DNA from: Bin87 sp965222895
Lineage (GTDB): Bacteria; Chloroflexota; Dehalococcoidia; Lucifugimonadales; UBA3495
Length of the DNA stretch: 64,000 nt
NCBI GenBank assembly: GCA_965222895.1
Contig: CBDCVB010000002.1
Location: 682,001-746,000, forward strand
Direction of reading: 5' to 3'
A program made the position numbers and the translations under genes. The notes below the pieces were generated by a model that did not search any database, was not told where the DNA came from, and saw nothing but the letters and a program-made list of their open reading frames with translations. Below, one piece after another: positions 44,097 through 52,575 of the stretch; positions within the stretch are counted from its first letter, which is position 1, and each line of letters begins with the position of its first letter.

Positions 44097-45887
44097 ATGA
44101 CCATCATCAATAGTCGCAATAACCGCCGCAACATAATCGTTGACGACGAGGATTCAGAGTACGAATCCAATGACCGAGTAGTCATCGCTGATGACGAAGA
44201 AGGTTACGCTCGGGTAGGTTCTGCCGTCGCTGTAGCAGAAGATGAAGACGAAGATGAACAGCCCGATGATGAAGAATCTGAAGTAGATGACATCGGCGTC
44301 GCAGTTGTAACCGCGGAAGACCCGGATTCGACCGACGATGAATGGCAGATTCGGCGTGTCGCCGCGGCGCGCACCGTGTTGCCGGAACTGGACGGCCCCT
44401 CGCCGCGGGACATCGAGCGCGAGGAACGCGACTGGGCCAACGTGGACACCAACGAGGGCACCGACGCGCTGGACGACCCGGTGCGTATGTACCTGCGGGA
44501 GATTGGCCGCGTTGACCTGCTGACCTCCGCTGACGAACGGCGCCTGGCGCGGGAACTGGAGGGCCTGAACCACCTGAACAAGCTGGAAAAGGAGTTGTCC
44601 GAGCGGCTGTCTGACGATGAAGTGGTCAGTTTCTTGCCCGCCGAGGAAGCGTTGCCCACCGAGAGCATGGCCTGGGAAGCCGCGATGTTGCTGCTCATCC
44701 GGATTGCCAACGCGGCTCCACTGGTGCGGTCGCTAGCTCGGTATCTGGAACTCGACCAGAGTATGGCCATGGGTGAAATCAAGGAATCGCCGCCGCTGCG
44801 GAAGGCCATCGACGCTGAAGTTTCCACTGCTATGATTGAACAGGTCGCCATCGACCTTGACATCACCGTGGAAGTCGCATACCAGAGAATCGTCCAACTT
44901 TCGCTCGACACCTGGGTCCTTCCGCCCAAGATGGTTGATGTGATTACGTCATACGTTCCGGTTTGGGCCGAATTGCATCCGGACGGTGTGGAGGGTAGCT
45001 TTGCGCCGGAACAGGGGCTGGATGTACCGCCCTTGTATGCGGAGGATGACCACTGTTCCCTGCTGTTGCTGGTCCAGTTGTTGAAAGACCCCGGGTTGAG
45101 TGATCGGGTGGAACTGGAAAACTTTGACGCTGCCATGCACTTTGACCGCATCAAGAAGAACGGCGAACGTGCCCAGACGCACCTCACCGAGGCCAACCTG
45201 CGGCTCGTGGTGAGCGTGGCCAAGAAGTATATCGGTCGCGGCATGGCCTTGCTGGATATGATTCAGGAGGGCAACATCGGCCTGATCCGGGCGGTTGAAA
45301 AATTTGACTACCGGAAGGGGTACAAGTTCAGCACCTATGCCACCTGGTGGATCAGGCAGGCCATCACCCGCGCCATCGCAGACCAGGCCCGCACCATTCG
45401 CATTCCGGTGCACATGGTGGAAACCATCAACAAACTGATGCGTCATCATCGCCGGCTGTTGCAGGAAAAGGGTCGCGAACCCACCACGGAAGAGCTGGCC
45501 GAAGCGATGGAAATGACCTCCGAAAAGGTCGAGGAGATCCAAAAAATCTCCCAGGAGCCGGTGTCGCTGGAAACACCCATCGGGGAAGAAGAAGACTCTT
45601 TCCTGGGGGACTTCATCGAAGACCGCACTACGCTGGCCCCCGCCGATGCCGCATCAGCCCAACTGCTGCGGGAACAGGTTCAGGAAGTGTTGAGCTCGCT
45701 GACCGACCGGGAGAGCCGCGTACTCAAGCTGCGGTTTGGGCTGGAAGACGGTCGCACCCGCACGTTGGAAGAAGTGGGTCGGGAGTTTGGCGTAACACGC
45801 GAACGTATCCGCCAAATCGAGGCGAAGGCCATTCGCAAGCTGCGACATCCCTCGCGCTCCAAGAAGTTGCGCGACTACCTGGAATAA
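44097..45887 (+). CDS. rpoD: Primary RNA polymerase sigma factor (sigma-70/SigA)
   Basis: A 596-residue housekeeping sigma factor. A very acidic N-terminal region (residues 1-110) is followed by region 1.2 (VRMYLREIGRVDLLT), region 2 (LRLVVSVAKKYIGRG...GNIGLIRAVEKFDYRKGYKFSTYATWWIRQAI in pieces), region 3 (PVHMVETINKL...REPTTEELA) and region 4 (LRFGLEDGRTRTLEEVGREFGVTRERIRQIEAKA). The insertion between 1.2 and 2.1 (about 200 residues) explains its length. RBS GGAGGAAAT stands before the ATG. A strong terminator follows. Confidence 0.96.
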   Translation: MTIINSRNNRRNIIVDDEDSEYESNDRVVIADDEEGYARVGSAVAVAEDEDEDEQPDDEESEVDDIGVAVVTAEDPDSTDDEWQIRRVAAARTVLPELDGPSPRDIEREERDWANVDTNEGTDALDDPVRMYLREIGRVDLLTSADERRLARELEGLNHLNKLEKELSERLSDDEVVSFLPAEEALPTESMAWEAAMLLLIRIANAAPLVRSLARYLELDQSMAMGEIKESPPLRKAIDAEVSTAMIEQVAIDLDITVEVAYQRIVQLSLDTWVLPPKMVDVITSYVPVWAELHPDGVEGSFAPEQGLDVPPLYAEDDHCSLLLLVQLLKDPGLSDRVELENFDAAMHFDRIKKNGERAQTHLTEANLRLVVSVAKKYIGRGMALLDMIQEGNIGLIRAVEKFDYRKGYKFSTYATWWIRQAITRAIADQARTIRIPVHMVETINKLMRHHRRLLQEKGREPTTEELAEAMEMTSEKVEEIQKISQEPVSLETPIGEEEDSFLGDFIEDRTTLAPADAASAQLLREQVQEVLSSLTDRESRVLKLRFGLEDGRTRTLEEVGREFGVTRERIRQIEAKAIRKLRHPSRSKKLRDYLE

Positions 45888-45908
45888 TGGGCGCTGGCCC
45901 CAGGCGAC

Positions 45909-45941
45909 ACGGGGCAACCGCATTGGTTGCCCCGTTTTGTT
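45909..45941 (+). terminator. Intrinsic terminator after rpoD
   Basis: ACGGGGCAACC and GGTTGCCCCGT form an 11-bp perfect stem with a 5-base loop (45909-45935), followed by TTTGTTG. Ends the dnaG-rpoD transcript. Confidence 0.85.
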
Positions 45942-46077
45942 GTGTTGCTGAATCGCGTTCCCCGGAGCCGCAAAACCCCCAAACCTTGCTTGTGCATATG
46001 CGGGCGGCAACAGGCGCACACTCGCTATACTCTTACCGGAATATCCGGAACACGTTGGGTAGAGTGAGGCGATAACA

Positions 46078-46272
46078 GTGGAAACCATGGAAATGCCCAT
46101 TTGTCAGCAATGCAACATCGGTACGTTGGTGCCGTTGTCAGATTACGGCGCTCAGGGCGCTGCGGTGCATTATAAAGCCTGGACCTGCACCAACCCACCT
46201 TGCGGGTACAACATAAAAATCCGCAACGGGGATATCTATATGAACGAACCAATCCGAAGCGGCCGCCACTAA
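46078..46272 (+). CDS. Small zinc-ribbon protein
   Basis: A 64-residue protein with four cysteines arranged as CQQC near residue 9 and, about 28 residues on, CTNPPCGYN, a probable zinc ribbon. The start is taken as GTG at 46078, eight bases after GAGG; an ATG at 46087 is the alternative. No named family. It stands alone between the rpoD terminator and the sortase-like gene. Confidence 0.6.
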   Translation: METMEMPICQQCNIGTLVPLSDYGAQGAAVHYKAWTCTNPPCGYNIKIRNGDIYMNEPIRSGRH

Positions 46273-46386
46273 CCAGGTACTGGTTCTTAGTAAACTGGCG
46301 GGGTCTGATACAGGTGGCCGGGTTGTATCAATCCGGTACTTTTCGCGGGACTGAAATCGGTCGGCGCGATTGATTAGGATGCGGAC

Positions 46387-47151
46387 ATGGAGATAGGGCT
46401 TGATTATATGCACATGCGCAGCCGCGCCCAACACTATGGGTTGCGGTGGGCTGGCACTGCCATATTATTAGTTGGCATGGGCCTGGTGCTGGCCGGTGGC
46501 ATCTACTACGGTTACATTTTTTGGCTAAGGGCCGAGGTGGGCGACTATGCCGCCCAACGCCAGGATGTGGTGCCAATTGAGAATGTTGAAGCGCAGTCGA
46601 ATGCCGCCGAAGGCGTGACGGTTGCTGCGTTGGCCTTGCCCGCCGGCTCCTATCCGGAGCAAATCGAACAGCTGGGGTTTATCCCAATGCAGAGCGACGC
46701 GGCTGCCGCGCTGGGAACGCAGCCGCCAGCAACCAGGCTGTCCGTACCGTCGCTGGGGATCGACGCCAGGCGGGAGTCGCTCAGCGTTACTGGCGCATCC
46801 ATTGTCAACTACGCATCGGGCATCAACCCCACCGGTCAACTGGCAACCTCCGCCAATCCTGGCGAACGGGGCGCCATGTGGTTCTTCGGGCCCGCCGGGA
46901 AAGGAGCCAACAATTTTGGCGGTTTGACCAAAGCGCCGGGGTTGTTGGTCGACGGCGAAGAGGTGCTGCTGGTCGTCGGCAACGGATCGCAGGAATACCT
47001 GTATCTGGGCACCCACACCGACGTGATCCATTCGGCTGCCCTCCGGCTGTCCAGCACCGACCGAGCTACCGTGCATCTGGTCGTGCCGGTACCGACCGGG
47101 TTGTTCGACCACTTCCTGGTGCTAAGCGGGGAACTGGTGGGGATGCGATAA
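46387..47151 (+). CDS. Sortase-like membrane protein without catalytic residues
   Basis: A 254-residue protein with a single N-terminal transmembrane helix (GTAILLVGMGLVLAGGIYYGYIF) and an extracellular domain that follows the sortase plan: RLSVPSLGIDA near residue 118, ANPGERGAMWFFGPAGKGANNFGGLTKA near 155-183, DGEEVLLVV...EYLYLGT near 190-210 and a late SSTDRATVHLVV. Sortases cut and join LPxTG proteins with a Cys and a His; here the His of the GH motif is lost and the whole protein contains no cysteine. It may be a structural or regulatory relative. The family match is by pattern only. Confidence 0.6.
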   Translation: MEIGLDYMHMRSRAQHYGLRWAGTAILLVGMGLVLAGGIYYGYIFWLRAEVGDYAAQRQDVVPIENVEAQSNAAEGVTVAALALPAGSYPEQIEQLGFIPMQSDAAAALGTQPPATRLSVPSLGIDARRESLSVTGASIVNYASGINPTGQLATSANPGERGAMWFFGPAGKGANNFGGLTKAPGLLVDGEEVLLVVGNGSQEYLYLGTHTDVIHSAALRLSSTDRATVHLVVPVPTGLFDHFLVLSGELVGMR

Positions 47152-47189
47152 TTCCGAACCGGCGGCGGCAATCCAGGCGGCAATGAAAT

Positions 47190-47214
47190 GGCCCCGGACG
47201 AACCATCCGGGGCC
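47190..47214. terminator. Hairpin between convergent sortase-like and CBS genes
   Basis: GGCCCCGGA and TCCGGGGCC form a perfect 9-bp stem with a 7-base loop. On the minus strand it is followed by ATTTCATT; on plus no T tract is seen. It lies between convergent genes. Confidence 0.55.
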
Positions 47215-47253
47215 GTTCGCTGAGCCGTTCGGGCAACACACGCTGGCGATGCA

Positions 47254-48540
47254 CTAACTCGCGGGCAGACCGGTTTGCTGGGCAGCGACGGTTTTAGCGA
47301 CGGTTTCGTGGTTGGCCGGCCTTAACCGTACTTGGTGGATGCGTCGTCCCCGTACCTGAGTAACTTCAATGGATACATCGCCCGTGCGTACTACGTCTCC
47401 CACCGCTGGCATCCTGCCCAGTTCAGCATATACATGCCCGCCGATGGTATTGACGTCCCCGTAGTCTAGCGCCACGCCGACCGCTCTTGCAACGTCTTCG
47501 ATGGGCAGTGCGGCATTCAGTGTCCAGGAACCGTCCGGGGCAGCTGCCAAGTCCGCGGCGCCGGTGGTCGTAAACTCATCCTCGATTTCACCGACAATTT
47601 CTTCCAGTACGTCTTCCAGCGTTACTATCCCCTCCACGCCGCCGTACTCGTCCACCACGATGCCCATTTGCAGAGATTTGCTGCGCATCCAGACCAGCAG
47701 GTCGTCTACGGCCATGTTTTCGGCGATGAATTCCGGTTCGCGCATGATGCTTTCAAGGGAGGTGTTGTATTCGCCGTGAGCCAGCGCCAGCAACACATCG
47801 CTGATATGGACTATGCCCACCACATCATCCATCGTGTGCCGATACACCGGCAGCCGGGTGTGCTTGCTGGCCGACAGCGTATCCACCACCGCGGCGAGCG
47901 AGGACGACACCTCTACGGCATCGACATCAAGGCGCGGCACCATGATGTTCAAGGCGTCGCGGTCGTCCATCCGGCTGATCGACCGCACCATGTCGATATC
48001 GTATTGGTCCAGGCCCAGCAAATCGGCCGGAGTGAGCGGAGTTGCAGACAGCAGATTTCCTTCGGAGTCTGTTTCAGCCCAGTCTGCACCGTTGCCGTTC
48101 GTGCCGGCCGCGTTTCCGTTGGAGTAGGTTGCTGGTCCACCGTCAGACAACCAGCGTTTGGGGCGAGCAAGTCGCACCGCCAAATCGGGCGCCAACCTGA
48201 CCAGCGCTCGGATCCCGAAGTCCAGAGCAATGAGGGCGATGGTGGCGGTGATGGCGCTAACCGCAATGTATCCGACCACCAGCCAGCCAGAGCCAGCGCC
48301 GGTCGGTGGCCAACCCTCAGCCAGCGAAACGCCTAACACTGCGGCAGAGATTCCAGCAAGCGTTGCAGCCGCAACCCTTAGCAACCACACCGTTCTGTGC
48401 TGATTGACGGTTCCGCCGGCCATCATATCGACAAATGATGGCGGCGTGCTGCGGGCCGCAACGACTACGCTGGTCCAGCCGAACAGCAGTAGGGAAACGG
48501 CCAGAAATAATAACGGTGGTAAGCTACTGTCTGTATCCAA
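47254..48540 (-). CDS. CBS-domain membrane protein (HlyC/CorC family)
   Basis: A 428-residue integral membrane protein. Three or four hydrophobic helices lie in the first 125 residues, a Gly/Asn-rich linker follows, then two CBS domains (beginning MVPRLDVDAVE near residue 200, with KHTRLPVYRHTMDDVVGIVHISDVLL and MGIVVDEYGGVEGIVTLEDVLEEIVGEIEDE) and a CorC_HlyC domain (residues ~330-415, with GDVNTIGGHVYAELGRMP). Relatives move divalent cations, notably Mg2+ or Co2+. Compared with typical members (400-450) the length is normal, but the DUF21 helices are poorly conserved. It lies 53 bases after glmU on the same strand. Confidence 0.83.
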   Translation of the reverse strand: MDTDSSLPPLLFLAVSLLLFGWTSVVVAARSTPPSFVDMMAGGTVNQHRTVWLLRVAAATLAGISAAVLGVSLAEGWPPTGAGSGWLVVGYIAVSAITATIALIALDFGIRALVRLAPDLAVRLARPKRWLSDGGPATYSNGNAAGTNGNGADWAETDSEGNLLSATPLTPADLLGLDQYDIDMVRSISRMDDRDALNIMVPRLDVDAVEVSSSLAAVVDTLSASKHTRLPVYRHTMDDVVGIVHISDVLLALAHGEYNTSLESIMREPEFIAENMAVDDLLVWMRSKSLQMGIVVDEYGGVEGIVTLEDVLEEIVGEIEDEFTTTGAADLAAAPDGSWTLNAALPIEDVARAVGVALDYGDVNTIGGHVYAELGRMPAVGDVVRTGDVSIEVTQVRGRRIHQVRLRPANHETVAKTVAAQQTGLPAS

Positions 48541-48593
48541 ACTGTCGGCTCATGGCCGGCGCGCACCGGCGCGACGCGGGCCTGCTGCTCCCC

Positions 48594-50000
48594 TTACTCT
48601 ACGTTTGGCAGCAGTCTAGCAGGAACGCCCACCGCACGTCTACCCGCCGGAACGTTTTTCGTTACGACTGAGCCGGCGCCGGTGGCTGCTCCCTTGCCCA
48701 CGCTGACCGGAGCCACCAGCATGGTATCGCTGCCGATGAAAGCGCCATCGCCGACGGCGGTGCGATGCTTCTCCACACCGTCGAAGTTGCACGTAACCGT
48801 ACCGGCGCCGATGTTGGCGCCCGCCCCGATGTCGGCGTCTCCCAGATAGCAAAAGTGGCCGGCCGCCGTGTTCGCCCCGACGTGAGAATTCTTCACTTCC
48901 ACGAAGTTCCCCAGATGCACACCGTTGGCAATCGCGCTGTCGGGCCGGAGATGGCAGTAGGGGCCGATAGAGACGTCCGAAGCGACGCGCGCACCTTCGA
49001 GAAAAGATGCCAGCACCCGGCAGCGGTCTCCGATCTGCGTGTCCTGAATGACCGAGTTGGGGCCGATCCGGCACTCTTCGCCGATACTGGTGTTGCCGGA
49101 CAGCATGGTGTTCGGCAACACCACGGTATCCATACCAATGGCAACGCCAGCGTCAATGTACGTAGTAGCCAGGTCAACGATGGTAACGCCGTTGGCCATC
49201 CAGTGGCAGTTGATGCGGTCGCGGAGCGCGGCTTCCACACCGGCCAGTTGTTCGCGAGTGTTAACGCCCATGGACTCGTCCGCCAGGGCGATTGGCATGG
49301 CGGCTATATCTTCGCCCCGGTCGGCTCCGGTCGCTACCAGGGCCGTGAGGTATCGTTCTCCTGACGGAGCCGGAGCAACGTTGCCGATGTGTTCCGCGAC
49401 CCAATCCCCGCTGAAGCAGTAAACGCCGGTGTTGACCTCTGCCGGCCCGTAGGTTTGCCGCACGTGGTCGGCGGCTTCGACGATGGCGCTTACCGAACCC
49501 ACCCGGCCATCGCTGGTAACGCTGGCCCGCTCGATACGCCCCAGGTCTTCCGAAAATACGTTGGCCGCCGATAAAATGGTCATGCGCCGGTCGGGAACGG
49601 AGGCGTGTTCTGCGGCCAGTTTCTGTACCGATTCCAGCCGGACCAGGGGAGTGTCGCCGGCCATCACCAGCACCAGCGGCGGCACGGTTGACAATTGTGC
49701 CAACGCGCAGGCCAGGGCGTCCGCAGTGCCGTCGGGATTAGGCTGCACCACGTAGGTAACGCTGTCCCCCAACACCGAGTCGCCCAACACCGAAGATAGG
49801 GCGTCGATATTATCGGGGCTGGCGACCACCATTATTTGCGGGACGCCGCATCCGGCCAGCAACTCCACCGGGAACCTGATTAGCTCCTTGCCGGCGACGC
49901 GATGCAGCGGCTTGGGCGTCCGCGAACGCATCCGGCTACCGTGGCCGGCGGCCAGCACTATTCCAACGGCGCTGTGTATCGGTTGGGTGTTTACGGCCAT
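48594..50000 (-). CDS. glmU: Bifunctional GlcNAc-1-P acetyltransferase/uridyltransferase
   Basis: A 468-residue enzyme of UDP-N-acetylglucosamine synthesis, supplying peptidoglycan and glycans. The N-terminal pyrophosphorylase has VLAAGHGSRMRSRTPKPLHRVAGK near residues 15-38, followed by MAGDTPLV and EVNTGVYCF. The C-terminal left-handed beta-helix has hexapeptide repeats (about 250-450) and the acetyltransferase site HLRPDSAIANGVHLGNFVEVKNS. Normal length. Strong extended -10 promoter upstream. It may be co-transcribed with the CBS protein gene. Confidence 0.94.
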   Translation of the reverse strand: MAVNTQPIHSAVGIVLAAGHGSRMRSRTPKPLHRVAGKELIRFPVELLAGCGVPQIMVVASPDNIDALSSVLGDSVLGDSVTYVVQPNPDGTADALACALAQLSTVPPLVLVMAGDTPLVRLESVQKLAAEHASVPDRRMTILSAANVFSEDLGRIERASVTSDGRVGSVSAIVEAADHVRQTYGPAEVNTGVYCFSGDWVAEHIGNVAPAPSGERYLTALVATGADRGEDIAAMPIALADESMGVNTREQLAGVEAALRDRINCHWMANGVTIVDLATTYIDAGVAIGMDTVVLPNTMLSGNTSIGEECRIGPNSVIQDTQIGDRCRVLASFLEGARVASDVSIGPYCHLRPDSAIANGVHLGNFVEVKNSHVGANTAAGHFCYLGDADIGAGANIGAGTVTCNFDGVEKHRTAVGDGAFIGSDTMLVAPVSVGKGAATGAGSVVTKNVPAGRRAVGVPARLLPNVE

Positions 50001-50049
50001 TGCGTCGCTCCCGGTCCCGGATTGAGTTTCTGGCTCCGGTCCTGGTGGG

Positions 50050-50076
50050 ATTATAGCAGGGGCTTCGGGTTGACAA
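50050..50076 (-). promoter_or_regulatory. Promoter of glmU
   Basis: On the minus strand TTGTCA (50071-50076) is 15 bases from TATAAT (50050-50055), with TGC before the -10 box, an extended -10 element. It overlaps a divergent promoter on the plus strand. Confidence 0.65.
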
Positions 50077-50098
50077 TGCCGGCAGGCCCGGCCACAAT
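50070..50098 (+). promoter_or_regulatory. Divergent promoter of AtzG-like/amidase operon
   Basis: TTGACA (50070-50075) is 17 bases from CACAAT (50093-50098). It overlaps the glmU -35 box on the other strand, so the two promoters may compete. Confidence 0.5.
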
Positions 50099-50175
50099 TG
50101 CGCCAAATTCCAGCACGGTTGTGGCCGTGAGCCCATGCTTTGATCGGCCAAACCTACACTTCGGGAGGTTGGATT

Positions 50176-50379
50176 TTGCCAGACTTGAATGACGCCGACG
50201 TACTGGCTTTGGCCAAGGCCGCCGGCATCGCTATCCCCGATGATTTGGTCGGCGAAGTGCGGGAGTCTCTCAACGGATTAATGGCGGCGCTGGCTGCAGT
50301 TGACGGGCCCGACGTCGCCAACGTCGAACCGCTGCCAATCATCGTTTCAGCGACGGCGCGTAAGCAGGAGGCCCCATAA
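50176..50379 (+). CDS. AtzG-like small subunit (GatC-related)
   Basis: A 67-residue helical protein with the AtzG/DUF4089 pattern (DLNDADVLALAKAAGIAIPDDL then EVRESLNGLMAALAAVDG and the late VEPLPIIV). In the atz cyanuric-acid pathway such a subunit sits with the amidase AtzE and stabilises it, as GatC does for GatA. The start is TTG at 50176, seven bases after GGGAGG; longer alternatives lack a ribosome site. Its stop overlaps the amidase start by one base. Confidence 0.7.
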   Translation: MPDLNDADVLALAKAAGIAIPDDLVGEVRESLNGLMAALAAVDGPDVANVEPLPIIVSATARKQEAP

Positions 50380-51800
50380 TGGCGAATCCGGATCTTTGTT
50401 ATCTGTCGGCAACCGAGCTGGGCGCGCGCATCGCCGCCGGCGAAATCTCATCGGCGGGCGCCACCGATGCCTACCTGGATCGTATCGCGCAACTGGACGG
50501 GAATTACGCCTCGTACATCACGGTAACTGCTGACCGGGCCCGCGAAGATGCCCGTCGCGCCGACGCTGAAATCGCCGCCGGCCAAAGTCGGGGGCCGCTG
50601 CACGGCGTCCCGGTAGCGGCAAAAGACCAGTTCAACTCGGCTGGCATAGTTACTACCAACGGTTCAACCATCATGGCTGAAAACGTGCCCGACGAGGACG
50701 CCACCGTCATGGCGCGGCTGCGCGAAGCCGGCACTGTGCTGCTGGGCAAGCTGAACATGAGCGAATACGCCAGCGGAGACGCTTTTCGCCACCCTTACGG
50801 TCGCCCGCGTAATCCCTGGAACACCGGCCGGAACCCTGGCACCAGTAGCAGCGGGTCGGGCGCAGCCACTGCAGCGTTCCTGTGCGCTACATCGCTGGGA
50901 GAAGACACGGGTGGCAGCATTCGGGGGCCGGCGGCGTTCTGCGGACTGGTAGGCATCCGGCCAACTTTCGGCCGGGTCAGCCGCCACGGTGTCTTTGGCG
51001 CCAGCTGGTCCATGGACACCGTAGGGCCGATCTCCCGCACCGTTACGGATTGCGCACACACGCTGGCCGCCATCGCCGGCCATGATCCCAAAGACGCGCA
51101 AACTTGGGACGTACCGGTTCCGGATTACGCCGCCGAACTCGGTGGTGGCATAAACGGCCTGAAAGTTGGGCTGATTACGGAACGCGTGCATACTGAGGCC
51201 AACGACCCGGAGGTTCGGGATGCCGTTATCGCCGCTGCTGCGGTGTTGGCGGGACTCGGCGCCGAGGTTCGGGAAGTGTCGTTGCCGCTCATCGTCAACT
51301 CGTCGGAAATCTCTTACGGAATCATCAGCAGCGATGCGGCGATGCTTAACTGGGACATTATATCCACCGAACGGTTGCGCGAACTTGACCACAACAATCA
51401 GGTGCGCCTGCTGATGGGCAGCATTTTGCCGGCCAGGGTTTACCAGAAGTCGATGCGGTTGCGGGAAATCTTGCGGCGACAAATACTGGCTGCGCTGGAA
51501 CAGGTTGACGTGCTGGTGATGCCCGCGTCGTCGGTGCCGGCCACACCCATTCCCGAAGCGGCCGGCCTGGGCACGAAAGAGGATGTCATCGCCGGGTTCA
51601 AAGGTCGCCGTGGGTTCACCGCGCCGTTCAACTTGGCCAACCTCCCCGCGCTGTCGATCAACTGCGGATTCACCGGCGATGGTTTGCCCATCGGTCTGCA
51701 AATCGCCGGGCGAGCCTTTGACGAATCGACGTTGTTCCGTACCGCCTACGCCTATGAGCAGGCCACCGATTGGGGTGAACGGCGTCCGCCCGGCGTATAA
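50379..51800 (+). CDS. Amidase-signature family hydrolase (AtzE/GatA-like)
   Basis: A 473-residue amidase with the Ser-cisSer-Lys triad: lysine in VPVAAKDQF near residue 76, then SSSGSGAATA near 151, and the nucleophile serine in GEDTGGSIRGPAAFCG near 173-187. With the AtzG-like subunit upstream it may form a complex hydrolysing carboxamides or biuret-type compounds. GatCAB is another possibility, but no gatB is nearby. The ATG overlaps the TAA of the small subunit. A paralogous amidase lies at 52576. Confidence 0.88.
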   Translation: MANPDLCYLSATELGARIAAGEISSAGATDAYLDRIAQLDGNYASYITVTADRAREDARRADAEIAAGQSRGPLHGVPVAAKDQFNSAGIVTTNGSTIMAENVPDEDATVMARLREAGTVLLGKLNMSEYASGDAFRHPYGRPRNPWNTGRNPGTSSSGSGAATAAFLCATSLGEDTGGSIRGPAAFCGLVGIRPTFGRVSRHGVFGASWSMDTVGPISRTVTDCAHTLAAIAGHDPKDAQTWDVPVPDYAAELGGGINGLKVGLITERVHTEANDPEVRDAVIAAAAVLAGLGAEVREVSLPLIVNSSEISYGIISSDAAMLNWDIISTERLRELDHNNQVRLLMGSILPARVYQKSMRLREILRRQILAALEQVDVLVMPASSVPATPIPEAAGLGTKEDVIAGFKGRRGFTAPFNLANLPALSINCGFTGDGLPIGLQIAGRAFDESTLFRTAYAYEQATDWGERRPPGV

Positions 51801-51829
51801 TCAAGTTACCCTTGACAAGAGATTGGCCA

Positions 51830-52183
51830 ATGCTGATTCAAGACCATGCCCTGACCGCGCAAGATTTTCTCGAAGCCTCCGACCGGGAATTTGCTGCCGG
51901 CGATGTTCTGCAAGCCTCGGAAAAGCTGTGGGGTGCCACGGCTCACGCGATTATGGCGGTAACGAATCATCGGGGGCTGGAACATGGCACGCACCGGACG
52001 TTGATAAATTCGGCCCGGCAGATTGCCGACGAGATGGACGATGAGCGGTTGCGCGTAGGAATCTCCGAGGCACAGCACTTTCACTCGAATTTCTACAACA
52101 GGACGATGGAAGACGAGGATGTTGCATACGGACGGCCATTAGTGCATCGCTATGTGGGCCTGATGCTGGCGCTGTTGGATTAG
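51830..52183 (+). CDS. PaREP1/HEPN-like helical protein, tandem copy 1
   Basis: A 117-residue helical protein, almost a duplicate of the next gene. The core is SDREFAAGDVLQASEKLWG near residues 17-35, then a middle R-x6-H (RGLEHGTH) and HFHSNFYNRTM near 80, the shape of PaREP1/HEPN-like proteins. The function is unknown; relatives are found in archaea and Chloroflexota, often in many copies. The ATG at 51830 has no strong ribosome site but matches the start of the duplicate. It lies 29 bases after the amidase stop. Confidence 0.75.
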   Translation: MLIQDHALTAQDFLEASDREFAAGDVLQASEKLWGATAHAIMAVTNHRGLEHGTHRTLINSARQIADEMDDERLRVGISEAQHFHSNFYNRTMEDEDVAYGRPLVHRYVGLMLALLD

Positions 52184-52202
52184 ATGCGAAAGAGATAAAG
52201 CG

Positions 52203-52556
52203 ATGCTGATTCGAGACCATGCCCTGACCGCGCAAGATTTTCTGACGGCATCCGACCGGGAATTTGCTGCCGGCGATACTCCGCAAGCCTCGGAAAAGCT
52301 GTGGGGGGCAGCGGCCCACGCAATTACGGCGGTGGCGCAGCAGCGAGGCCTGGCCCATGGCACCCACCGGACATTGATCAATGCCGCTCGCCAAATAGCC
52401 GATGAAATGGACGATGAGCGGTTACGCACGGGGATATTGGCGGCTCAGCATTTCCATTCCAATTTTTACAACGGGACGATGGAGCCGGAGGACGTTGAGT
52501 ACGACCGTCCGTTGGTGCATCGCTTCGTCGCGTTGATGCTGGCGCTGACGGGTTAG
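52203..52556 (+). CDS. PaREP1/HEPN-like helical protein, tandem copy 2
   Basis: A 117-residue near-duplicate of the preceding gene; the first ~120 bases of the two match at most positions, so the duplication is recent. It keeps SDREFAAGDTPQASEKLWGAA (as two blocks), RGLAHGTH and FHSNFYNGTM. It lies 20 bases after copy 1 and 19 before the second amidase gene. The tandem pair is thus framed by two amidase genes of different subgroups. Confidence 0.78.
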   Translation: MLIRDHALTAQDFLTASDREFAAGDTPQASEKLWGAAAHAITAVAQQRGLAHGTHRTLINAARQIADEMDDERLRTGILAAQHFHSNFYNGTMEPEDVEYDRPLVHRFVALMLALTG

Positions 52557-52575
52557 CAAGAGGTTCATCATTATT

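Noticed and set aside
50664..51701. A 345-codon frame opposite the first amidase
   Set aside because: The amidase triad is intact on the plus strand, and the antisense frame is rich in Gln, Arg and His without domain pattern.
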